Origin: JAWMQL01 sp033283165
Lineage (GTDB): Bacteria > Pseudomonadota > Gammaproteobacteria > Pseudomonadales > Halieaceae
Direction: 5' to 3'
NCBI GenBank assembly: GCA_033283165.1
Contig: JAWMQL010000002.1
Location: 868,001-932,000, forward strand
Length of the DNA: 64,000 bases
Shown: in pieces, positions 42,576 through 51,838 of the stretch
Layout: each line of letters begins with the position of its first letter
Position numbering within the stretch: the stretch's first letter is position 1
The notes under the pieces: model-generated
Databases searched by the model: none
The model's input: only the letters and a program-made list of their open reading frames with translations
Told to the model about the DNA's origin: nothing
Position numbers and translations under genes: made by a program

Positions 42576-44618
42576 TCAGGCGACGGCCTCCACGTCTACG
42601 GTGCAGTCGTAATAGCAGGCGCCGCCGGCGAGGTCGGCCTTGTGGCCCGGAATCAGGGCGTTGACCGTCTGCCCGGTGGGGCTGTTGTCAATCCAGGCCC
42701 CCTTGGGCACGAACAGGGTGCCGCCGCGCACCCTGTCGGTCAGGCTGAGGGGCAGGCGGACTTCCCCCAGCTCATTAAAAAGCCGCACGAGCTGGCCGTC
42801 CCGCAGCGCCAGCGAGCCGGCGTCGTCCGGATGCATTTCACAGACCAGGTCCCGGTCATGCCCGGCCTCACCGCCGAAGGTCGAATTGATACGCCGCTCC
42901 GAGGCGGGGCTGACCAGGATGAACCGGCGTTCGGACTCGAGCGCCTGGAAGCGCGGCAAGCCCTGGCCACACCCGGCCTCCAGCGCCGCGCTGAACAGTT
43001 CGATGCGGCCGCTGGGGGTAGCCGGCGGCAGGCCGCGCAGCAGGCCCGGCGCGGCGATACCGGACATGTCCACGGCCCGCTCGGGCGGCAGTTCGCTGGG
43101 CCGCAGCCCGCCCAGAGCCTCGCAGCCGGGCTCCAGCGCCTGGTCCATCAACTGTTCGTCGGTATCGCGGAAACAGGCTTCCTCGAAGCCGAAGCGATCC
43201 GCCAGGCGGCGGAATATCTCGGTGTTGGGGAGGGACTCGCCCAGGGGCGGCAGCACCGGCACCGTGCGCTGCAGGTAGTGATGGCCGTAGGACTTGTAGA
43301 GATCGCCGTATTCCAGATGGCTGGACGCGGGCAGGATCACATCGGCACAGGCCATGGAGTCGGTCATGCTGAGGTCGGAACCGACCACGAACAGCTCCTC
43401 GCGGTGCAGGGCCGCGAGCATCTCGTTCTGCCGGGGATGCACCGCCACCGGGTTGTGGTTGTAGACAAACACGGCCCGGATGGGCAGCTGGTCGCCCGGG
43501 TCGAGAATATGGCGCGGCAGGTCCAGCACATTGAAGCGGCGCAACCCCGCCGGCGCCAGGTCGGGACGGGACAGGGCGTCATCCGCCACCGGGAAATAGC
43601 CCGAAACGTCACATACCCCGGCGCCAGCCCGACCAAAATTGCCGGTCAGCGCCGGCAGCGCAAACAGGGCCCGCAGCCCGGAACCGCCGTTGCGATTGCG
43701 TTCAGGCGCCACTCCCACCGAGATGGCCGCCGGGCTGAGGTCGCGCCACCAGCTCGCGAACCGGCGGATGTCCTCCTCCCGCAGGCCGCACAGGTCGGCT
43801 GCTCGCTGCGGCGTGTAGTTGGCCGACTCGGCGAGGAATTCCGCGGCACCGGCAACATGTTGTGCGATGAAGGCCTCGTCCAGCCCGCCTTCCGCCGCCA
43901 GCAACGCCGCCACCGCATAGGCCAGTACGACGTCGGTACCGGGCAGCAGCGGCAGGTGCAGGTCGGCGTCATCGGCGATACGGGTGCGCTTGGGATCGAC
44001 CACGACCAGCCGCGCGCCGCGCCTGCGGGCATCCCGGATCAGCGTGGTCAGGTGCAGGTTGCAGGCGGTGATGTTATTGCCCCAGACCACGATCAATTGG
44101 GAGTGCTGCAGCTCGGTGTAGGCGATGCCGCCCACCTCGCCGAACACGGCATTCCAGGCGGCGCTGGATACGCCCGCACAGAGCGGCGAGGAATCCACCA
44201 GGCTGGCGCCGAGCCGGTGGAAGAAGCGCTTGTCCATCGAGCGGCCCGCGAGCAGGCCCATGGGCCCGCCGTAGGTCAGCGGGGCGATAGCCTCGGAGCC
44301 GTGCTCATCAATGATCCCGGTGAATCGCTGGTGGATGGTGTCCAGCGCCTCGTCCCAGGACACCGGCCGGTAGGCACCCGCACCTTTGGGTCCGTCGCGC
44401 AGCATCGGGGTGAGCAGGCGCCGGGGGCCGTGCACCTGGTCCGGCAGGGCCTGGGCAACCTTGGCGCAGATCTTCCCGCGGGTGAAGGGGTTGGCAGCGC
44501 TGCCACGCACCCGTCGTACCCGGCCGCCGGCCACCTCGATCGAGAGGCTGCAGGTGTCGGCGCAGTCCAGCGGGCAGACGCTGGGGTGGACAGTAACTGG
44601 TGCCTCGGCGGACGTCAT
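42576..44618 (-). CDS. Molybdopterin-dependent oxidoreductase (formate dehydrogenase/BisC-like)
   Basis: A 680-residue molybdopterin oxidoreductase. The N-terminus has a 4Fe-4S motif C-x3-C-x3-C (CPLDCADTC) with a fourth Cys in RGKICAK. Cofactor-binding blocks include VVWGNNITACNLHLT, VVVDPKRTRIADDADLHLPLLPGTD, and the C-terminal MPT-binding domain (ERRINSTFGGEAGHDRDLVCEMHPDDA). No Tat signal is visible, so it is probably cytoplasmic. No electron-transfer partner subunit is adjacent. It is the first gene of the minus-strand run with copies d and c and the T-protein-like gene. An AGGGG ribosome binding site precedes the ATG. Confidence 0.85.
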   Translation of the reverse strand: MTSAEAPVTVHPSVCPLDCADTCSLSIEVAGGRVRRVRGSAANPFTRGKICAKVAQALPDQVHGPRRLLTPMLRDGPKGAGAYRPVSWDEALDTIHQRFTGIIDEHGSEAIAPLTYGGPMGLLAGRSMDKRFFHRLGASLVDSSPLCAGVSSAAWNAVFGEVGGIAYTELQHSQLIVVWGNNITACNLHLTTLIRDARRRGARLVVVDPKRTRIADDADLHLPLLPGTDVVLAYAVAALLAAEGGLDEAFIAQHVAGAAEFLAESANYTPQRAADLCGLREEDIRRFASWWRDLSPAAISVGVAPERNRNGGSGLRALFALPALTGNFGRAGAGVCDVSGYFPVADDALSRPDLAPAGLRRFNVLDLPRHILDPGDQLPIRAVFVYNHNPVAVHPRQNEMLAALHREELFVVGSDLSMTDSMACADVILPASSHLEYGDLYKSYGHHYLQRTVPVLPPLGESLPNTEIFRRLADRFGFEEACFRDTDEQLMDQALEPGCEALGGLRPSELPPERAVDMSGIAAPGLLRGLPPATPSGRIELFSAALEAGCGQGLPRFQALESERRFILVSPASERRINSTFGGEAGHDRDLVCEMHPDDAGSLALRDGQLVRLFNELGEVRLPLSLTDRVRGGTLFVPKGAWIDNSPTGQTVNALIPGHKADLAGGACYYDCTVDVEAVA

Positions 44619-44756
44619 GGCGAGCCCCTGTCAGACTGAAGGGACATTATAGCGCAGCGCGAGACTCATCCGCTGTCGGGGTTTGCTCGGTTGCAAGGCC
44701 GCACCGCGCAGCCGACCCTCAAAGAAACGCTACATCAGGCTGCGCTGTTCCTGGTT

Positions 44757-45521
44757 TCAGCGATTCCACCACGGCAGGTCAGAAAACGCGCGCAAATCCA
44801 GTTCATGGGTCCAGGCCGATCGATGTTGATGAGCGAGGTGAAAATAGGTTTCCGCGACCTCGGCCGGCACGATCAATCCGTCGTGTTCGCCACCGCGCGA
44901 TTCGCGCAAGACCTGGAAGTTTTCCGGCCCCAGCATCTTGCCCAGCGTGTCGGGGGCGTCCACCGCACCATCGATAATGATGTTTGCGACATGAATACCT
45001 TTGGCGGAGAACTGCGCGTTGAGTGACTGGCACAACATACGCCGTCCCGCCATGGCCGCACTGTGGGCGTGTTGCCCGGCGTTACCGCGCACGGCGGCGG
45101 TTGCAGAGGTAACCAGGATGACCCCCTTGCCCCGTTCCGCCATCAGCGGACATACCACGGAGGCCAGGCGGAAAAGGCCGAACGTGCCGAGCTGCCAGCA
45201 TCGCTCGAATGTCTTGTAAGACGTGTCCTCCAAAAGCTGATTGCCCGTCTGTGCCCCGATGTTGTACACCACAACGTCAATCGGTCCAAGCTCTCGTTCG
45301 ACGGCGGTTACCCGGTCCTCCAGGCTGCCTTCCTCGATGATATTCAACAGATAGCCGCTGGCCGAGCCCCCTGACGCCTCGATCTCCGCGACCATGCGCC
45401 GCAGCCCTTGTTCGTCGCTACGCCGGCAAAGAACCGCATGGTAGCCGCCGGCCGCGAACCGCTTGCCCACGTGTCCACCAATTCCGGCGCCCGCGCCGAT
45501 GACCAGACAGATTGGTTTCAT
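44757..45521 (-). CDS. SDR-family protein lacking the catalytic Tyr-Lys
   Basis: A 254-residue Rossmann-fold short-chain dehydrogenase relative. The nucleotide-binding motif is LVIGAGAGIGGHVGKRFA and the NAG-type motif reads VVYNIGAQTG. At the usual Ser-x12-Tyr-x3-Lys positions the sequence reads LVTSATAAVRGNAGQHAHSA, with no Tyr or Lys, so classical SDR chemistry is unlikely. ATG 45521 follows a GGAAGGGAG ribosome binding site; the open frame is slightly longer. It lies 98 bases after gyrB on the same strand. Confidence 0.75.
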   Translation of the reverse strand: MKPICLVIGAGAGIGGHVGKRFAAGGYHAVLCRRSDEQGLRRMVAEIEASGGSASGYLLNIIEEGSLEDRVTAVERELGPIDVVVYNIGAQTGNQLLEDTSYKTFERCWQLGTFGLFRLASVVCPLMAERGKGVILVTSATAAVRGNAGQHAHSAAMAGRRMLCQSLNAQFSAKGIHVANIIIDGAVDAPDTLGKMLGPENFQVLRESRGGEHDGLIVPAEVAETYFHLAHQHRSAWTHELDLRAFSDLPWWNR

Positions 45522-45619
45522 GCGCTTTCTCCCTTCCACGAGACACACTGACCGGAATAACCCGGCACCAGCGGCAGCTCACCCCAATCAGGGACAAACC
45601 AGACACCTACGTGTGGGGT

Positions 45620-48037
45620 TCACACGTCCAGGTTGGCCACGGACAGCGCGTTTTCCTCGATGAAGTCACGGCGGGGCTCCACCGCGTCGCCCATCAAGGT
45701 GGTGAAGATCTGGTCCGCCGCGATAGCGTCTTCGACGGTGACCTTGAGCATACGGCGCACTTCCGGGTCCATGGTAGTCTCCCACAGCTGCTCCGGGTTC
45801 ATCTCACCCAGGCCCTTGTAGCGCTGGATGTTGTAGCCCTTGCGCGCCTCGGCCATCAGCCAGTCCAGGCCCTCGGCAAAGTCGCGGGTCTGCAGGGTTT
45901 TGTCGCCACGCTGGAAGTAACCGTCTTCCTCGATCAGGTGGTTGATGGTCTCCCCCAGGGCCACCAGGCTGCGGTATTCACCGGAAGAGAAAAACTCGTG
46001 GTGGTATTCGGTTTCCGATTCCACCCCGTGCGCCAGCAGGCGTACCACGGGGTAGAAGAGTTGCCGCTCCTGGTCCTTGCGCACCACCACGGCGTAGCTG
46101 CTGCCCTTGGCCGCCACGGTTTGTAAGCGCTCACTTAACTGTTCGCTGAAGGCCTGCACCCGGGTCTCGTCCTTCAACTCCTCGAGGGTGATCGAGTCGC
46201 CGTAGACCATCTGCCACAGGACCTCGCTGGCGTAGAGCCGGCTCAGCCGGTCGATGGTGGCGGCCACGGTACGATAGCGACCGACCAGGTCCTCCAGGCC
46301 ACTGCCGGAGATGGCCGGGGCGTCCGGGTTGACGAATATCGACGCCCCGTCCAGGGCCGACTGGGTCAGGTACTGGTTCAGGGCCTCGTCATCTTTCAGG
46401 TACTGGTGTTGCTTGCCCCGGGCAATCTTGTACAGGGGCGGCTGGGCGATGTAGACGTGACCGCGCTCGATCAGCTCCCGCATCTGGCGGAAGAAGAAGG
46501 TCAGCAAGAGAGTTCTAATATGGGACCCATCAACATCCGCGTCGGTCATGATGATGATACTGTGGTAGCGCAACTTGTCCGGATTGAACTCGTCCTTGCC
46601 GATACCGCAGCCGAGCGCGGTCACGATGGTGCCCACCTCGGCGGAGCCCAGCATTTTGTCGAACCGGGCTTTTTCCACGTTCAGGATCTTGCCCTTCAGG
46701 GGCAGGATGGCCTGGAACTTCCGGTTCCGGCCCTGTTTCGCGGAACCCCCCGCGGAGTCGCCCTCAACCAGGTACAGCTCGGACAGGGCGGGGTCTTTCT
46801 CCTGGCAATCGGCGAGTTTGCCGGGCAGGCCGGCGATATCCAGGGCGCCCTTGCGGCGGGTCATTTCCCGTGCCTTGCGCGCCGCTTCCCGGGCCCGGGC
46901 GGCATCCAGCATCTTGCCCACCACGGCCCTGGCTTCCGCGGGGTTCTCCAGCAGGTAGTCGTTGAAGTAGGTGTTCATGGCCTGTTCCACCGCGGTCTTC
47001 ACCTCGGAGGAGACCAGCTTGTCCTTGGTCTGGGAGGAAAACTTGGGGTCCGGGACCTTCACCGAAATGATGGCCGTCAGGCCCTCCCGGGCATCGTCGC
47101 CGGTGGTGTTGACCTTGGCTTTCTTGGCCAGGCCCTCGCGCTCAATGTAGGCGTTGAGGCTGCGGGTGAGGGCGGCGCGGAAACCGGCCAGGTGGGTGCC
47201 GCCGTCCCGCTGGGGAATGTTGTTGGTGTAGCAGAAAATATTCTCCTGGAAGGAATCATTCCACTGCAGAGCCACTTCCACCCCGATACCGTCCTCATTC
47301 TCGCCCTGGAAATGGAACGGCTTGTTGACCGGGTTCTTGTTGGCGTTGAGGTAATCCACGAAGGCATTGAGGCCGCCCTCGTAGCGGTAGGTCTCCTCCT
47401 TGCCGCTGCGTTCATCCCGGAGCACGATGCACACCCCGGAATTGAGGAACGCCAGCTCGCGCAGGCGCTTGGCCAGCTGGTCGAAGTGGAATTCGATGTT
47501 GGTGAAGGTCTGGGCAGAGGGCTTGAAGCGCACCGAGGTCCCGGAAGATTCCGTGCTGCCGATTTCCGCCAGGGGCGCTTCCGGCACCCCGTGGCGATAT
47601 ATCTGTTCGTACATCCGGCCTTCCCGGCGGATAGTCAGGACCAATTCCTCGGACAGGGCGTTCACCACCGATACCCCGACCCCGTGCAGGCCGCCGGAGA
47701 CCTTGTAGGTGTTGTCGTCGAACTTGCCGCCCGCGTGCAGCACGGTCATGATCACTTCCGCCGCCGACACCCCTTCCTCGTGCATTTCAGTGGGAATGCC
47801 GCGCCCGTCGTCGCTGACGGTGACCGATTCGTCCGGGTGGATGACAATGTCGATCTCGTTACAGTGGCCCGCCAGGGCCTCATCAATGGAGTTATCCACC
47901 AGCTCAAACACCATATGGTGCAGCCCGGTGCCGTCGTCGGTGTCCCCGATGTACATGCCGGGGCGCTTGCGCACGGCGTCGAGGCCTTTCAGGACCTTGA
48001 TGCTGGAAGAATCGTAATGCTGTTCAGACTCACTCAT
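45620..48037 (-). CDS. gyrB: DNA gyrase subunit B
   Basis: An 805-residue type IIA topoisomerase subunit that introduces negative supercoils with GyrA, using ATP. The GHKL ATPase has ELVDNSIDEALAGHC, DDGRGIPTEMH and GGLHGVGVSVVNALS. The transducer follows, then the TOPRIM part with LVEGDSAGGSAKQGRNRKFQ and MTDADVDGSHIRTLLLTFFFR. The C-terminus (YKGLGEMNPEQLWETTMDPE) is typical, and the length equals the Escherichia coli protein. It is the last gene of the dnaA-dnaN-recF-gyrB run. Confidence 0.97.
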   Translation of the reverse strand: MSESEQHYDSSSIKVLKGLDAVRKRPGMYIGDTDDGTGLHHMVFELVDNSIDEALAGHCNEIDIVIHPDESVTVSDDGRGIPTEMHEEGVSAAEVIMTVLHAGGKFDDNTYKVSGGLHGVGVSVVNALSEELVLTIRREGRMYEQIYRHGVPEAPLAEIGSTESSGTSVRFKPSAQTFTNIEFHFDQLAKRLRELAFLNSGVCIVLRDERSGKEETYRYEGGLNAFVDYLNANKNPVNKPFHFQGENEDGIGVEVALQWNDSFQENIFCYTNNIPQRDGGTHLAGFRAALTRSLNAYIEREGLAKKAKVNTTGDDAREGLTAIISVKVPDPKFSSQTKDKLVSSEVKTAVEQAMNTYFNDYLLENPAEARAVVGKMLDAARAREAARKAREMTRRKGALDIAGLPGKLADCQEKDPALSELYLVEGDSAGGSAKQGRNRKFQAILPLKGKILNVEKARFDKMLGSAEVGTIVTALGCGIGKDEFNPDKLRYHSIIIMTDADVDGSHIRTLLLTFFFRQMRELIERGHVYIAQPPLYKIARGKQHQYLKDDEALNQYLTQSALDGASIFVNPDAPAISGSGLEDLVGRYRTVAATIDRLSRLYASEVLWQMVYGDSITLEELKDETRVQAFSEQLSERLQTVAAKGSSYAVVVRKDQERQLFYPVVRLLAHGVESETEYHHEFFSSGEYRSLVALGETINHLIEEDGYFQRGDKTLQTRDFAEGLDWLMAEARKGYNIQRYKGLGEMNPEQLWETTMDPEVRRMLKVTVEDAIAADQIFTTLMGDAVEPRRDFIEENALSVANLDV

Positions 48038-48065
48038 TGATGTATCTCTTGTAGTTTGCGGGGCG

Positions 48066-49157
48066 CTATGCCGCCATCACCTGTCCGTGTTCCACGTGGA
48101 ACATGTGGAGCTCGGCGCTCCCGGGCCAGGCAGCGGCAATATCATTTTTCTCGACACAGGTAATAAACACCTGCGCCCCCATCGAAGCCAGCTTTTCGCA
48201 AACCTGGCGACAGTGCTGGAAATCCAGCTCGGAGGGCAGATCATCCACCAGGTAGGTGCAGGGTCTGCCCTGTGTCTCACTCATCAGTTGCCCCTGGGCC
48301 AGCTTCAGGGCGCACACCGCCAGCTTCTGCTGGCCCCTGGACAGGGTATCCGCCGCCAGGTGGCCGTCGATATAGACCTTGAGGTCTGCCCGCTGGGGGC
48401 CCACATGGGTATATCCCTGCTCGAGGTCCGTGGCATGGCTGGCTTCCAGGGCCTCCTCGTAGGACAGGGTTTTATCCCAACCCTGGCGGTAGCGCAGCTC
48501 CAGCTCCGGCAGGGCAGGGCTCAACTCCGCCATGATGTGGGCGAAGCGCGGCGTTAACTGCTCAAAATAGGCCCGGCGGAAGCCGTTGATAGCCTCGCCG
48601 GCACTGACCAGGTCCCTGGTCCATACGGACAACTCATGGTCGGCCATTTTACCATGACGCAGCAGTTTATTGCGCTGTTTAATGCAGCGTTGAAACCGCT
48701 GCCACTGGCTGAAGAAGCGGTGTTCCACGTGGAACACCCCCCAGTCTAGGTACTGCCGCCGCGCCGCCGGCGCCCCCATCAGCAGGTCAAAACTGTCACT
48801 GTTGATCAGCTGCAGCGGTAACCGAGCCACGAGTTCTGACACCAGCCGCACTGGCTGGCCACCAATCTTGATCTGGACCTCGCCGTCACGCGATCGCTGC
48901 ACACCCAGCGCCACGCCTGCCGCGCCTGGCTCCCGCACCTCGCCGAATACGGTGCAGGCCTGTTCGCCGTGGGAGATCACCGTGCGGGTGCTGTTGCCGC
49001 GAAACGAGCGGGCCATGCCCAGCATATGGATGGCCTCCAGTACGCTGGTCTTGCCGCTGCCGTTAGCACCGTAGAACACGTTGACCGTGCCCAGCCCGTC
49101 CAGGCGTTGCTGGTGCAGGTTGCGAATGTGGGTTATCTGGATACGGGAGAGTCCCAT
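48066..49157 (-). CDS. recF: DNA replication and repair protein RecF
   Basis: A 363-residue SMC-like ATPase that loads RecA at gaps with RecO and RecR. It shows IQITHIRNLHQQ, Walker A in VFYGANGSGKTSVLEAI, the signature SRGQQKLAVCALKLAQ and Walker B LVDDLPSELD. The ATG at 49157 matches the family N-terminus (MGLSRIQI); upstream GTGs at 49163 and 49184 are possible. Two perfect parS palindromes lie within the coding sequence, one of them near the C-terminus (encoding a Met-Phe-His-Val-Glu tract). Confidence 0.95.
   Translation of the reverse strand: MGLSRIQITHIRNLHQQRLDGLGTVNVFYGANGSGKTSVLEAIHMLGMARSFRGNSTRTVISHGEQACTVFGEVREPGAAGVALGVQRSRDGEVQIKIGGQPVRLVSELVARLPLQLINSDSFDLLMGAPAARRQYLDWGVFHVEHRFFSQWQRFQRCIKQRNKLLRHGKMADHELSVWTRDLVSAGEAINGFRRAYFEQLTPRFAHIMAELSPALPELELRYRQGWDKTLSYEEALEASHATDLEQGYTHVGPQRADLKVYIDGHLAADTLSRGQQKLAVCALKLAQGQLMSETQGRPCTYLVDDLPSELDFQHCRQVCEKLASMGAQVFITCVEKNDIAAAWPGSAELHMFHVEHGQVMAA
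48088..48103. promoter_or_regulatory. parS: parS centromere site 1
   Basis: TGTTCCACGTGGAACA, a perfect 16-base palindrome identical to the chromosomal ParB-binding consensus of pseudomonads and relatives. It is inside the 3' end of recF, about 12 kb from parAB. Confidence 0.93.
48721..48736. promoter_or_regulatory. parS: parS centromere site 2
   Basis: A second identical TGTTCCACGTGGAACA within recF, 633 bases from site 1. Two clustered perfect copies near oriC are as expected for a ParB loading zone. Confidence 0.93.
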
Positions 49158-49200
49158 GGGCACCGCTACCAGGTCTCGGGCCACCGCCAGAAGGCTGTCC

Positions 49201-50304
49201 TCACAGGCGCATGGGCATTACCACGTACAGCGAGTCGCCATCTTCGGATTCTTCCAGCAGGGCGCTGCTGTTGGGATCGGACAGGGACAGCTTGACCTCC
49301 TCGCCGCTCAGGACACCCAACACATCGAGCAGGTAGCTGACATTAAAGCCGATTTCCAGGCCGGCACCGCTGTACTGCACCGCCACGACTTCCTCGGCCT
49401 CTTCCTGTTCCGGGTTATTGGCCACGATATCGAGATTATTGTCCGTCAGCTTGAGGCGGACGCCGCGGTACTTTTCGTTGGACAGAATCGCCGTGCGGGT
49501 GAAGGCCTGGCGCAGATCCAGACGGGATCCGATGATGATCTTATCGGGAGATCGCGGTAATACGCGTTCATATTCGGGAAATTTGCCGTCGACCAGCTTG
49601 GAGGTAAAGGTAAAGTCGTCGGTCGTGGCGCGCAGGTGATTGCTGCCAATCACGATGGAAATATCGTCGTCCTCGGACAGCAACAGGCGACCCAGTTCCA
49701 GCACCCCTTTGCGCGGGAGGATCACCTGGGTATCGCTGTCCACCGCCACCGGCTCGGACAGGGTGCACATGGCCAGGCGATGGCCATCTGTTGCGACCAC
49801 CCGCATACGCTGGTCTTTCAGTTCCCATAACATGCCGTTCAGGTAGTAGCGCACGTCCTGTTGCGCCATGGCGAAACCGGTGCGATCGATAAGCCGCTTC
49901 AACTGGCCCTGCTTTATCGTCAGCTGGTGCGTGCCCAGGCTGTCTTCCACGTTGGGAAATTCCCGGGCCGGCAGGGTGGACAGGGTAAAACGGCTGCGGC
50001 CGGACTTGACCGTCACCTTGCCATCCTGGGCGGCAAATTCAATATCGCTGCCCTCCGGGAGGGAACGGCAGATATCCACCAGTTTGCGCGCGGGAACCGT
50101 CACCTCGCCGCCGTCGCCACCCTGGTCCAGTTTGACCCGGCCCACCAGTTCCACCTCGAGATCAGTGCCGGTAATAGCCAGGTGGTCACCTTCCAGTACC
50201 AGCAGCACGTTCGCCAGGATGGGCAGGGTCTGTCGACGTTCCACGACGCCGGCTACGAGATTCAGGGGCTTGAGCAAGGCGTCCCGAGAAATCGCAAACT
50301 TCAT
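49201..50304 (-). CDS. dnaN: DNA polymerase III beta subunit (sliding clamp)
   Basis: A 367-residue sliding clamp that tethers polymerase III to DNA. It begins MKFAISRDALLKPLNLVAGVVERRQTLPILANVLL (family-typical start, residues 1-35), with TGTDLEVELVGRV and the C-terminal YVVMPMRL. ATG 50304 follows an AAGGAAG ribosome binding site; the open frame is longer but lacks family sequence. It lies between dnaA and recF, probably in one transcript. Confidence 0.97.
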   Translation of the reverse strand: MKFAISRDALLKPLNLVAGVVERRQTLPILANVLLVLEGDHLAITGTDLEVELVGRVKLDQGGDGGEVTVPARKLVDICRSLPEGSDIEFAAQDGKVTVKSGRSRFTLSTLPAREFPNVEDSLGTHQLTIKQGQLKRLIDRTGFAMAQQDVRYYLNGMLWELKDQRMRVVATDGHRLAMCTLSEPVAVDSDTQVILPRKGVLELGRLLLSEDDDISIVIGSNHLRATTDDFTFTSKLVDGKFPEYERVLPRSPDKIIIGSRLDLRQAFTRTAILSNEKYRGVRLKLTDNNLDIVANNPEQEEAEEVVAVQYSGAGLEIGFNVSYLLDVLGVLSGEEVKLSLSDPNSSALLEESEDGDSLYVVMPMRL

Positions 50305-50365
50305 ACAGCTTTCTTCCTTATGATGGCCGGATTTTATTAAAAGAAACTTCCTATCCACTATCCGG

Positions 50366-51838
50366 TCAGGTGGTTAGCGAGCGCAGCAGGTTTTTGTAAT
50401 CTTCGCGAATATCGGAGTTGGTTTCGCGAAGTTCCTTGATTTTACGACATGCGTGCAAGACTGTCGTGTGATCTCTGCCACCAAAACTGTCACCGATCTC
50501 CGGCAGACTGTGGTTGGTCAGCTCCTTGGCCAGTGCCATCGCCATCTGCCGTGGCCGCGCCACCGAGCGGCTGCGCCGGCGTGACATCAGGTCCGCCACC
50601 TTGATCTTGTAATACTCCGCCGCCGTACGCTGGATATTATCCAGGCTGACCTGCTTGTCCTGCAGGGCCAACAGGTCTTTCAGGCTGTCCTTGATCAGGT
50701 CGATATCGATGGCCTTACCAGTGAAGTTGGCGCTCGCTATCACTCTCTTCAGCGCGCCCTCGAGTTCTCGCACATTGGAGCGAATACGCTGGGCAATGAA
50801 AAAGGCGGCATCCGGGGGCAGGTCCACCCTGGCCTGGGTGGCTTTCTTCATCAGGATGGCGACCCGGGTCTCCAGCTCCGGCGGTTCCACCGCCACGGTC
50901 AGGCCCCAGCCAAACCGGGATTTCAGGCGCTCCTCCAGTCCGTCAATTTCCTTGGGATAGCGGTCACAGGTCAGGATCATCTGCTGACCACCCTCCAACA
51001 GGGCGTTGAAGGTGTGGAAAAATTCCTCCTGGGAGCGATCCTTGCGGGCAAAGAACTGGATATCGTCAATCAGCAGCGCATCCACCGAGCGATAGTAACG
51101 CTTGAACTCGGTGATGGCGTTCAATTGCAGGGCCTTGACCATATCCGCCACAAACCGCTCGGAGTGCAGGTAGACCACCTTGGCTCCGGGTTTTTTTTCT
51201 TTCAGGGCGTTACCCACAGCGTGCATCAGGTGGGTCTTGCCCAGGCCCACACCGCCGTACAGAAAAAGCGGGTTGTAGGAATCACCGGGATTTTCAGCGA
51301 CCTGCCGCGCAGCTGCCAGGGCCAACTGGTTGGATTTACCCTCCACGAAATTGAAAAAGGTGTAATTGTCCACCAGGTTGTGCTGGTCCAGCAGGGACTG
51401 GCCCAGCTCCCCCCCCGCGGGTTCCCGGGGTCTTGGAGCGGGAGTGCTGATGCTGCGCAAGGGCGTCACCTTGTCCAGGCCAGCACCGGAACCGAAGCCG
51501 GGGCTGCTCACCGCCTGGCCCGACACCGCCGGTGCGGCAAATCCCCGATTGCCCACCACCTGGCGCGATTCAACCGTTGCCCGGGATCCGGACATTGCCG
51601 CCGGAGCGCCAATTTCCAATTGCAGTTCCAGTTCGGAATCTTCTTCCTGCAACAGTTGACTGATTCTCGGGGCGAACTTCTCGTTGACGAAATCCTTGAT
51701 AAAGCGATTGGGCGCAAACAGGGTGAGATAGAATCCGTCCAGGCTGGCCTGCAGGGGCCGTATCCAGGTATTGAATTGTTGCTGAGGAAGTTCGTCCTGG
51801 AGACGATCAGCGCAACGTTGCCACAGTACTTCAGGCAA
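50366..51838 (-). CDS. dnaA: Chromosomal replication initiator DnaA
   Basis: A 490-residue initiator. Domain I begins LPEVLWQRCADRLQDELPQQQF. A variable domain II (about residues 90-155) follows, then the AAA+ domain with Walker A GGVGLGKTHLMHAVGNAL and Walker B ALLIDDIQFFA, and domain IV with the DnaA-box-binding signature GDSFGGRDHTTVLHACRKI. The start is a TTG at 51838, supported by AAGGGG six bases upstream and the family N-terminus; no ATG or GTG fits. The open frame to 51997 runs into oriC and is rejected. Confidence 0.95.
   Translation of the reverse strand: MPEVLWQRCADRLQDELPQQQFNTWIRPLQASLDGFYLTLFAPNRFIKDFVNEKFAPRISQLLQEEDSELELQLEIGAPAAMSGSRATVESRQVVGNRGFAAPAVSGQAVSSPGFGSGAGLDKVTPLRSISTPAPRPREPAGGELGQSLLDQHNLVDNYTFFNFVEGKSNQLALAAARQVAENPGDSYNPLFLYGGVGLGKTHLMHAVGNALKEKKPGAKVVYLHSERFVADMVKALQLNAITEFKRYYRSVDALLIDDIQFFARKDRSQEEFFHTFNALLEGGQQMILTCDRYPKEIDGLEERLKSRFGWGLTVAVEPPELETRVAILMKKATQARVDLPPDAAFFIAQRIRSNVRELEGALKRVIASANFTGKAIDIDLIKDSLKDLLALQDKQVSLDNIQRTAAEYYKIKVADLMSRRRSRSVARPRQMAMALAKELTNHSLPEIGDSFGGRDHTTVLHACRKIKELRETNSDIREDYKNLLRSLTT

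Noticed and set aside
42642..44639. 665-residue open frame antisense to the molybdopterin oxidoreductase
   Set aside because: Shadow of a gene with clear Fe-S and cofactor motifs.
46406..48040. 544-residue open frame antisense to gyrB
   Set aside because: Shadow of a strongly conserved gene.
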